A stretch of 53,119 nucleotides of DNA from NCBI RefSeq assembly GCF_036388275.1, contig NZ_DASVSF010000041.1:1-53119 (forward strand), written 5' to 3'. Positions within the stretch are counted from its first letter, which is position 1. Each line of letters begins with the position of its first letter. The DNA is from Longimicrobium sp. Lineage in GTDB: Bacteria > Gemmatimonadota > Gemmatimonadetes > Longimicrobiales > Longimicrobiaceae. Both the position numbers and the translations under genes were made by a program. The notes under the pieces are model-generated. The model was not told the origin of the DNA and made no database searches. It saw only the letters and a program-made list of their open reading frames with translations. Of this stretch, positions 47,175-53,119 are shown piece after piece.

Positions 47175-47611
47175 CCGCCGGGCTCGTCCTACTCGATACC
47201 AACGTCCTCGTCCACCTTGCGCGGGGAGGGGTCGCCGCGGAACGCATCGAAGCGCGGTTCGCCTTGCGTTCCCGCCGCGGCACGCCGTTGCTTTCCGTGG
47301 TTTCCGTGGGCGAGAGCCTCGCGATGGCCAAGCGCAACGGCTGGGGCGGTCCGAAGCTGCAGCGGCTGGCGGACGCAATGGAGAACCTGGTGATCGTGGA
47401 CCTGAACCGCGAGCCGATCCTCCAGTCGTATGCCGCCATCGACGCTCACCTGGCGGGGTCGGGAACGCCGATCGGGCAGCAGAACGACTTGTGGATCGCG
47501 GCTACCGCCGCGGCGACAGGCGCGGTCCTGCTCACGACCGACCGCGACTTCGACAAGCTCCATCCCTCGCACCTCCAGCGGGAGTGGATCGATCCCGCCA
47601 CACTCCGCTGA
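47171..47611 (+). CDS. PIN-domain nuclease (VapC-like)
   Basis: A 146-residue PIN ribonuclease. Acidic catalytic residues are visible: Asp9 in VLLDTNVLVHLARGG, Glu48 in VSVGESLAM, Asp106 in QQNDLWIAATA and Asp124/Asp126 in LTTDRDFDKLH. PIN toxins cut tRNA or rRNA and stop growth. The GTG start overlaps the stop of the 311-residue gene (GTGA). No other antitoxin candidate is near, so the upstream gene is the likely partner. Length fits VapC (about 130-150). It is the last gene of the pair; the M16 gene begins 93 bases later. Confidence 0.9.
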   Translation: MTAGLVLLDTNVLVHLARGGVAAERIEARFALRSRRGTPLLSVVSVGESLAMAKRNGWGGPKLQRLADAMENLVIVDLNREPILQSYAAIDAHLAGSGTPIGQQNDLWIAATAAATGAVLLTTDRDFDKLHPSHLQREWIDPATLR

Positions 47612-47704
47612 TCCGCGGGGGCGGCGCACGTTGTCCACATCCGCCGGCCCGGCTACCTTGCCCGGGCTGACCCCGATGCGGACATCCACCTTCCCGAGCC
47701 GCCG

Positions 47705-49093
47705 ATGAAACCCATCCCCACCCTGGCCGCGCTTCTCCTGGCCGCGCTTCCGTGCGCGCCTTTGGACGCGCAGGCGCCCCCCGCCGTTCGGCTGGAATAC
47801 GAAGAAGAAACGCTGCCGAACGGGCTGAAGGTCATCTACTCCGTCGACCGCTCCGCGCCCGTCGCCTCCACCGTGCTGTGGTACGACGTGGGCTCCAAGC
47901 ACGAGGTGCGGGGCCGCACGGGCTTCGCGCACCTGTTCGAGCACCTGATGCTCTTCACCGGCTCGCGCAACGCGCCGGAAGGCCGCCACTTCGGCCTGCT
48001 CGAGGCGGTGGGCGCCCGCGCGGGAAGCGACATCAACGGCACCACCAGCTTCGACCGCACCAACTACTTCCAGCAGGTGCCCTCGCACGCGCTGGAACTG
48101 GCACTGTGGCTGGAGGCCGACCGCATGGCCACCCTCGACGAGGCGCTGAACGAAGGCAAGCTGGCCAACCAGCGCGAGGTGGTGAAGAACGAACGCCGCC
48201 AGGGGATGGACAACCAGCCGTACGGCCGCTGGATCGAGCGGATTCTCGCCCACATGTATCCCGAGGAGCACCCGTACCGCCACGTGGTGCTCGGCTCCAT
48301 GGAGGACCTGGAGAACGCGTCCATCGAGGACGTCCGCAGCTTCTTCCGCACCTACTACGTTCCCAACAACGCCGTCCTGGTGATCGCGGGCGACATCGAC
48401 GTGCCACAGGTGCGCCAGATGGTGCAGCGCTACTTCGGCGGCATTCCGGGCGGCCCCGAACCGCCCCCCGTGCGCCGAGTCCCGCTCCCGCCCCGGCTGG
48501 GCGCCTCGCCGCGCGACGTGATTCCCGACGCCAACGCGCCCGCGCCGGCCGTCTACGTGGGCTTCCGCGTTCCCCCGGCCCGGGACCCGCGCGCCCCGGC
48601 GGTGAACCTGTTGGCGCAGCTGCTGGCCGGCGGGCGCTCGTCGCCGCTCTACACATCGCTGGTGCGCGACCGCCAGGTGGCCACGCAGGTGTTCTCGTTC
48701 AACTTCGAGCTGGTGGAAGACGCCGACCTGCTGGTGGTGGGCGCCACCGGAAAGCCCGGCGCCAACGCCGATTCGCTCGAAGCCGCCCTCCTGGCCGAGG
48801 TGCACGGCGTGGCGGCCCGCATCGACGCCGCGGCGCTGGAGCGCGCACGCGCCGCCGCCACGTTCGACCTGGTCAACCAGCTGCAGACGATGGGCGGCTT
48901 CGGCGGGCGCGGCGACGTCCTGGCGCAGGGTGCGGTCGTGTACGGCGACGCTGGATGGATCAACCGCTACCTTCCCGCGCTCGGCGCCGTGTCGGTGAAC
49001 GACATGTCCTCACTGGCCCGCGAGTTCCTGGCTCCCGACAACCGCGCCGTCCTCGTCTTCGTCCCCGCCCCGCGCCCAGGAGCCCCCCAATGA
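47705..49093 (+). CDS. M16-family zinc peptidase, active subunit
   Basis: A 462-residue exported peptidase. The signal peptide ends LDAQ (about residue 23). The inverted zinc motif is H76-L-F-E79-H80 (GFAHLFEHLMLFTGS), with the third ligand Glu about 78 residues later in LANQREVVKNERRQG. FFRTYYVPNNAVLVIAGDID is the usual C-terminal segment of the first domain. The second domain (about 230-440) lacks the motif, as expected. The stop overlaps the ATG of the next gene (ATGA). Two-gene M16B systems of this kind work as heterodimers: this is the catalytic half. It would act in the periplasm or at the outer membrane. Confidence 0.94.
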   Translation: MKPIPTLAALLLAALPCAPLDAQAPPAVRLEYEEETLPNGLKVIYSVDRSAPVASTVLWYDVGSKHEVRGRTGFAHLFEHLMLFTGSRNAPEGRHFGLLEAVGARAGSDINGTTSFDRTNYFQQVPSHALELALWLEADRMATLDEALNEGKLANQREVVKNERRQGMDNQPYGRWIERILAHMYPEEHPYRHVVLGSMEDLENASIEDVRSFFRTYYVPNNAVLVIAGDIDVPQVRQMVQRYFGGIPGGPEPPPVRRVPLPPRLGASPRDVIPDANAPAPAVYVGFRVPPARDPRAPAVNLLAQLLAGGRSSPLYTSLVRDRQVATQVFSFNFELVEDADLLVVGATGKPGANADSLEAALLAEVHGVAARIDAAALERARAAATFDLVNQLQTMGGFGGRGDVLAQGAVVYGDAGWINRYLPALGAVSVNDMSSLAREFLAPDNRAVLVFVPAPRPGAPQ

Positions 49094-50598
49094 GCCGGAC
49101 GACCCTGCTTCGGCTGCTCGCGGCCGCCCCGCTGGCAGCCGCCACCGCGTGCACGCCCCCCGCGCCTCCCGCCGAGCCCGCGCCGGTGCCCGTCCCCGCC
49201 GAGGCGGCTCCCGCGCGGCCCGCCATGGAGATCGTCGCGCAGCCGCCCACGCTCGGCGCTCCGCGGCCGTACACGCTGCCGCTCATCGAAGAGTTCCGGC
49301 TGGAGAACGGCCTGCGCGTGGTGGTCGTGCGCCAGGCCTCGGTTCCGCTGGTCACCGGCCGGCTGATCCTGGAAGCGGGCGCCGAGCACGAACTGGCCGA
49401 GCGCAACGGCTTGGCCGTGCTCACCGCCAACCTGCTTCCCGAAGGGACTGCGGCGCTCCCCGGCCCCGAGTTGGCCGAGCGGATGGAACGGCTGGGGGCG
49501 CAGTTCCAGACAGGGGCGGGACAGAACACGACCTTCGCCGTCGTCACGGCGCTCAAGCCCGCGTTCACCGAGGCGCTAGGGCTGGCCGCGCAGGCCGTCA
49601 CCGCCCCCGCCTTTCCCGCGCGCGATTTCGAACGGGTGAAGCAGCAGGCCATCACGGCCCACGTGCAGAGCCAGTCCACCGTCGAAGGTCTCGCGGCCGA
49701 GGCCTTCGCCCGCGCCGTCTTCGCCGCCCAGGCCCCCTACTCGCGCCTTCCCGGCGGCACCGCGGCCACGCTGGGGGAGGTGACGCGCAATGACGTGGTG
49801 CAGTGGCACCGGACGATGTACGTGCCCGCCGGGGCTACGCTGCTCCTGGTGGGCGACGTGACCGCCGACGAGGCGCGGCAGATCGCGCGGCAGGCGTTCG
49901 GAAGCTGGCGCGGGGCCGCGCCCCGGCTCGTGCGCAAGCCCAACCCGGCGCGCCCGGCGCAGCGCACGCGGGTGATCCTGGTCGACCGCCCCGGCTCGGT
50001 GCAGTCCAACATCCGCGTGGGGCAGGCGGCCCCCGGCGCGGAAGACCCCGACGTCATCCGCCTGACCGCGCTCACGCAGGTGCTGGGCGGCGCCTTCAAC
50101 GCGCGCATCAACCAGAACCTGCGCGAGCGGCACGGGTGGACGTACGGCGCGTTTGCCAACTTCAATCCGGCGCGCGGCGCCGGAACCCTGTTCATCCACT
50201 CGTCGGTGCGCACCAACGCAACCGACTCGGCACTGGTCGAGTCCGTCCGCGAGTACCGCCGCATCGTCGAGGAGCCCGTGCCGGCGGAGGAGCTCACGGG
50301 CGCCACGGGCAACCTGGTGGGCAGCTTTCCCGCCTCCGTGCAAACGGTGCAGGGACTCGCGCAGCGGATGCAGAACCTGCTCGTGTGGGGGCTGCCCATG
50401 GACTACTACGGCACCTATCGCGAGCAGCTGGCCGCCGTGGCCCCGGGTGACGTGGCGCGCGTCGGCGGCGCGCGCCTCACCCCCGGCGCGGCCACCATCG
50501 TCGTGGCGGGTGACCTGGCGCAGATCGAGGCGCCCATCCGCGCCCTCAACCTGGGCGACGTGGAAGTCTGGTCACCCGCGGGCGAGCGCGTCCGCTGA
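49090..50598 (+). CDS. M16-family peptidase homologue without the zinc site
   Basis: A 502-residue lipoprotein-like partner. The signal peptide ends in a TAC lipobox region (AAATAC, Cys about 21), followed by a Pro/Ala linker. FRLENGLRVVVVRQASVPLV begins the M16 fold, but at the place of HxxEH it reads GLAVLTANLLPEG, so the zinc ligands are missing (Val, Ala, Asn instead of His, Glu, His). A second domain contains GGAFNARINQNLRERHGWTY, the substrate-binding Arg/Tyr block of the family. Together with the upstream gene it forms the standard active/inactive M16B pair. Translation is coupled by the 4-base overlap. A strong terminator follows. Confidence 0.93.
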   Translation: MSRTTLLRLLAAAPLAAATACTPPAPPAEPAPVPVPAEAAPARPAMEIVAQPPTLGAPRPYTLPLIEEFRLENGLRVVVVRQASVPLVTGRLILEAGAEHELAERNGLAVLTANLLPEGTAALPGPELAERMERLGAQFQTGAGQNTTFAVVTALKPAFTEALGLAAQAVTAPAFPARDFERVKQQAITAHVQSQSTVEGLAAEAFARAVFAAQAPYSRLPGGTAATLGEVTRNDVVQWHRTMYVPAGATLLLVGDVTADEARQIARQAFGSWRGAAPRLVRKPNPARPAQRTRVILVDRPGSVQSNIRVGQAAPGAEDPDVIRLTALTQVLGGAFNARINQNLRERHGWTYGAFANFNPARGAGTLFIHSSVRTNATDSALVESVREYRRIVEEPVPAEELTGATGNLVGSFPASVQTVQGLAQRMQNLLVWGLPMDYYGTYREQLAAVAPGDVARVGGARLTPGAATIVVAGDLAQIEAPIRALNLGDVEVWSPAGERVR

Positions 50599-50604
50599 AC
50601 GAAG

Positions 50605-50643
50605 AACCCGGTCCGCGCCTGCCTGGCGCGGACCGGGTTTCTT
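50605..50643 (+). terminator. Terminator of the M16 pair
   Basis: AACCCGGTCCGCGCC (50605-50619), loop TGCCT, GGCGCGGACCGGGTT (50625-50639), then TCTT. It is a 15-bp perfect stem 7 bases after the stop. Confidence 0.88.
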
Positions 50644-50661
50644 GTCTGCCATGGCCGACGC

Positions 50662-51165
50662 TCAGGCGCTGGCCGGCCGCTCTCCCTCTAGGTCCCGGAT
50701 CGCCGCCCGCACCGCCTCCGGAACCGGCGCCTTGGCGCCCGCCGCGTAGTCGTACGACACCAGCAACGCCCCACCCGAAGCCGCCACGTCGTTCAGCGCC
50801 CGGCTGACCACGCGGTACTCGTGCGCAAAGCGGTCCTCGCCCAGCTCCGTCGTCCGTGCGCCCACGACCAGCGTGTCGGGATACGTCACGGGCCGGCGGA
50901 ATCGCGCGTGGGCCGACGCGAGGATCGGCCCCGTCTGCACCGTCTCCGATAGCTCGCGGAAGCCGATCAGGTCCAGGTAGCGGATGCGCGCGCTTTCGAA
51001 GTAAGTAAAGAAGACAGCGTGGTTCACATGGCGGAAGTAGTCCATCTCCGCCCATGCCACGGGAATCTCCACGACCACGGGAAACTCGGCCCGCAGCTGC
51101 GTCTCTGCATCGACAGAGGGGGAAGGGGACTGCGGACGGGAATCGGACGACGCGGTCTCGGTCAT
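50662..51165 (-). CDS. 4HBT-type acyl-CoA thioesterase
   Basis: A 167-residue hot-dog-fold protein. The 4-hydroxybenzoyl-CoA thioesterase pattern is visible: VVEIPVAWAEMDYFRHVNHA, then VFFTYFESARIRYLDLIGF, with the catalytic Asp/His region EMDYFRHVNH, later ARFRRPVTYPDTLVVGART. The N-terminal 25 residues are disordered. The ATG at 51165 overlaps the stop of the flavoprotein gene upstream (4 bases), so the two are co-translated. Substrate unknown; YbgC-like members act on short acyl-CoAs or acyl-ACPs. Confidence 0.9.
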   Translation of the reverse strand: MTETASSDSRPQSPSPSVDAETQLRAEFPVVVEIPVAWAEMDYFRHVNHAVFFTYFESARIRYLDLIGFRELSETVQTGPILASAHARFRRPVTYPDTLVVGARTTELGEDRFAHEYRVVSRALNDVAASGGALLVSYDYAAGAKAPVPEAVRAAIRDLEGERPASA

Positions 51166-52412
51166 GACGGCAAAGGTTGGAGGGAGGCCGCCGCGCCGAT
51201 CCCGGCGGCCCGGCCGGTGGCCCACGCCCAGAAGAAGTTGTATCCGCCGATCGGCCCGAAGCAGTCCAGGATCTCGCCGCACAGGAACAGCCCCGGCGCC
51301 ACGCGGCTCTCCATCGTCCGCGGGTCCACCTCAGAAAGCGGCACGCCCCCGCCGGTCACTTCGGCCTTCTTGTAGCCCTCGTCGCCCGTCCAGGGCAGGG
51401 GGTACCGCGCCAGCACCTCCACCAGTCGCGCCCTCTCTTCCCGCCGCAGTTGCGACCGCGTGCGCTCCGGGTCCACCCCGGCCTCGTCCAGCAGCCGGTC
51501 GGCCAAGCGCTGCGGCAGGTGGCGCCGCACCAGCGAGCCCACCGCGCCCGGGCCGCGTTCCAGCAGCACCGCTTCCCACGCGGCCGCATCCAGCTCCGTC
51601 CAGCGCGCGTAGATCGGCTGTCGCCGTGCCGGGTCATGCGCCGAGCGCACGGCAAGATGCGACACGTTCAGCACGGACGGGCCACTGTATCCGCGGTGGG
51701 TGAACAGGAAGCCGCCACGCGCCCGCAGGCTGCCTTTCTGCAGGGGCGCGTCCAACTCCACCTCCAGCGACACGCCAGAAAGGTCCGCATGCACCGGGGG
51801 GTGCGCGGTTAGCGGAGTCAGCGCGGCGTACGTGTCGTGAAGCGTATGACCAAGCTGTCGTACGATGCGCAGGCCGGTCCCGTCGCTCCCCGTCGCGGGC
51901 ACCGACAGCCCGCCGGTGGCGATGACCACGGCCCCTGCGGCGATCTCGCGCCCGCCCTCCAGGAGCACCGTCCAGGGTTCGTCACCCACGGGGGGGCGCA
52001 GCCCCGCGACGGAGCTGCCGAACACCGTTTCCGTGCCCCGCCGCCGCGCCAGGTCCAGCAGCCCGTCACGGACGTCGCGCGCCCGGTTGCTGGCGGGAAA
52101 CAGCTTCCCCGATTCCTCCTCCAGCACCAGGCGGATCCCCACATCGTCCTCGAAGAAGCGGCGCTGGTCCGCCAGCGGCCACGAAAGGAGCATCTTCTTG
52201 AGCGTGTTGCGCGACGACTCACTGAAGTACTGCCCCGCGTCCACCCGCGACGGCAGCACGTTGCAGCGCCCACCCCCGCTGATCAGGATCTTCCTCCCGC
52301 CATCGCGCGTGCGCTCCACCAGCAGCGTGCGCCGCCCCTGCGCCGCCGCAAAGATCGCCGCCATCGTTCCCGCGGCCCCCGCGCCCACCACCACCACCGG
52401 CAGATCGGTCAC
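51162..52412 (-). CDS. BaiN/HI0933-type flavoprotein oxidoreductase
   Basis: A 416-residue FAD-dependent protein. The dinucleotide-binding motif is at the N-terminus (VVVVGAGAAGTMAAIFAAAQ), followed by the family pattern GGRKILISGGGRCNVLPSR. VVIATGGLSVPATGSDGTGL and the C-terminal KKAEVTGGGVPLSEVDPRTM, then GLFLCGEILDCFGPIGGYNF, are typical of this family. Members are described as NAD(P)/FAD-dependent oxidoreductases of uncertain substrate. Length fits (about 400). Its stop overlaps the thioesterase ATG. It is divergent to the rRNA operon leader, with about 115 bp between its start and the first rRNA promoter. Confidence 0.93.
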   Translation of the reverse strand: MTDLPVVVVGAGAAGTMAAIFAAAQGRRTLLVERTRDGGRKILISGGGRCNVLPSRVDAGQYFSESSRNTLKKMLLSWPLADQRRFFEDDVGIRLVLEEESGKLFPASNRARDVRDGLLDLARRRGTETVFGSSVAGLRPPVGDEPWTVLLEGGREIAAGAVVIATGGLSVPATGSDGTGLRIVRQLGHTLHDTYAALTPLTAHPPVHADLSGVSLEVELDAPLQKGSLRARGGFLFTHRGYSGPSVLNVSHLAVRSAHDPARRQPIYARWTELDAAAWEAVLLERGPGAVGSLVRRHLPQRLADRLLDEAGVDPERTRSQLRREERARLVEVLARYPLPWTGDEGYKKAEVTGGGVPLSEVDPRTMESRVAPGLFLCGEILDCFGPIGGYNFFWAWATGRAAGIGAAASLQPLPS

Positions 52413-52527
52413 GTTCTCCTCTCGATGTCCTCTCTATGCTCGTCAGCCGTTACAATAGCCGACGCGCCCGCGCCGGGCGAGAACTGCGCCGCGGCCACGC
52501 TCGCCGCGGGGATGCGCAACGAGCCTC

Positions 52528-52556
52528 TTGACCACCTGTGGGAAGAACACTATACT
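52528..52556 (+). promoter_or_regulatory. rRNA promoter 1
   Basis: TTGACC (52528-52533), a 17-bp spacer, TATACT (52551-52556). The best -10 match of the four. Confidence 0.75.
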
Positions 52557-52603
52557 TGGCGCCCCTCCACCACGCCCGGCAGCACCGGTTGCTGAATCAG
52601 GGG

Positions 52604-52632
52604 TTGACGGGGGTTGGAGAGGCTGGTATCTT
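52604..52632 (+). promoter_or_regulatory. rRNA promoter 2
   Basis: TTGACG (52604-52609), a 17-bp spacer, TATCTT (52627-52632). Confidence 0.8.
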
Positions 52633-52695
52633 GTAGGGCTGTCGCCGGAAACGGCGGCGGATCGGCCGAAGCGGAGGAATTCGGAAAAACCTCCC

Positions 52696-52724
52696 TTGAC
52701 CAAACGCCGGAAGTCGAGTAGATT
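52696..52724 (+). promoter_or_regulatory. rRNA promoter 3
   Basis: TTGACC (52696-52701), a 17-bp spacer, TAGATT (52719-52724). Confidence 0.8.
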
Positions 52725-52784
52725 AAAGGCGTTGCAGGAAGTGCCGGGCGGACGAAAGACGAGAAAGTCATCGCCGCCCACCCC

Positions 52785-52813
52785 TTGACCGAGAGGTTCG
52801 AGGGTGGTAGATT
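52785..52813 (+). promoter_or_regulatory. rRNA promoter 4
   Basis: TTGACC (52785-52790), a 17-bp spacer, TAGATT (52808-52813). The last before the 16S gene, giving a leader of about 245 bases. Confidence 0.8.
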
Positions 52814-53064
52814 GAAGGACTGAACGCGGCGGCCGGGTGAAACTGGCCGGATGCGAATTGAGAAGCGGGCCAGCGGCTCGCGCGATGTTTTGAAAACCTG
52901 GGTCTTGGGAGTGCTTTTGTAACGAGCGCCCCGTGGTGGAGGTAAGTCGAGGGCAACACGTCCTTCGCGTCCACACAGAAACACGGGACAAGAACGTGAA
53001 ATTCCGAACGGAAGCAAAGACTTGAAGAAGTCTAGTGTTTCGTTCACGAAGAGCTGTTTGAATT
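52814..53064 (+). other. rRNA leader with a boxA-like site and a processing-type hairpin
   Basis: TGCTTTTGTAAC at 52912-52923 resembles the boxA antitermination signal (TGCTCTTTAACA). AGACTT (53018-53023), loop GAAG, AAGTCT (53028-53033) is a small hairpin about 30 bases before the 16S start, in the region where RNase processing stems lie. No protein is supported here; long open frames on the minus strand are chance. Confidence 0.6.
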
Positions 53065-53119
53065 CTCATGGAGAGTTTGATCCTGGCTCAGGACGAACGC
53101 TGGCGGCGCGCTTAACACA
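53065..53119 (+). rRNA. rrs: 16S ribosomal RNA, 5' fragment
   Basis: The universal 16S start AGAGTTTGATCCTGGCTCAG lies at 53072-53091 (E. coli position 8), followed by GACGAACGCTGGCGGCGCGC and TTAACACA. The 5' end is set about seven bases before that motif. The gene is cut by the window end after ~55 bases, too little to name the genus. A four-promoter leader precedes it. Confidence 0.97.

Noticed and set aside
52413..52480. A fifth rRNA promoter around TACAAT (near 52450)
   Set aside because: No -35-like hexamer at 16-18 bp.
52443..53069. Minus-strand protein in the rRNA leader
   Set aside because: It would cover four promoters and the 16S start; no domain and no binding site.

Overview
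The window is about 53 kb of high-GC bacterial DNA, densely coding on both strands. It starts in a perfect 10-bp tandem repeat and ends in the first ~55 bases of a 16S rRNA gene. Both are places where draft assemblies usually break, so this is probably a whole contig (inference). Base composition, frequent GTG starts, ATGA/GTGA stop-start overlaps, many lipoproteins and outer-membrane proteins, and the 16S start suggest a Gram-negative member of the Gemmatimonadota, perhaps Longimicrobium-like. That placement is inference; the complete 16S gene would settle it.

Layout. 0.3-6.6 kb: threonine aldolase, recA with a candidate SOS operator, a Kup potassium transporter, a membrane-anchored lytic transglycosylase and an exported protein of unknown function. 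6.8-11 kb: a NuiA-type nuclease inhibitor directly before a very large secreted lipoprotein nuclease, then a small HTH-like protein. 11-15.6 kb (minus strand): a STAS/HATPase protein, cyclophilin, STAS-like/winged-helix protein and transsulfuration enzyme in one probable operon, preceded by HtpX and a 39-residue membrane ORF. 16-20 kb (minus): DUF488 protein, SWIM zinc-finger protein, sensor kinase plus lipoprotein, and MazG. MazG shares overlapping divergent promoters with alanine racemase. 20-29 kb: alr, a lipoprotein/outer-membrane pair, tmk, an S41 protease, a truncated TauE/SafE remnant, an asparaginase and a carboxymuconolactone decarboxylase-like protein. 29.6-33.7 kb: obgE and dprA, separated by an oppositely oriented Xre-RES toxin-antitoxin module. 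34-39.8 kb: hemW, hrcA-dnaJ-prmA, HIT and DinB-like genes. 39.9-42.6 kb: a GGDEF cyclase and an HD-GYP phosphodiesterase, convergent and sharing stop-codon bases. 43-47.6 kb: EVE protein, type II thioesterase and FkbH-like protein (an orphan polyketide/peptide-type pair), a CsaA-like protein, and a two-gene unit of an unrecognised 311-residue protein plus a PIN nuclease. 47.7-52.4 kb: paired M16 peptidases (one active, one without the metal site), a 4HBT thioesterase and a BaiN/HI0933-type flavoprotein. 52.5-53.1 kb: an rRNA operon leader with four tandem promoters, all with 17-bp spacers.

The gene-free stretches are not empty. They are mosaics of short dispersed repeats: a 101-bp element (four copies of 101-102 bp), a 75-bp element (three copies), a two-hairpin element with compensatory base changes, a terminator-like hairpin family (three copies), an AGTGCGTG octamer array after several genes, and G/C-rich hairpin modules carrying a GTCGAACCCCGATCGAAGT core. 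With the nuclease/inhibitor pair, the 311-residue/PIN pair and the RES module that runs into obgE, these repeats are the least ordinary content of the window.
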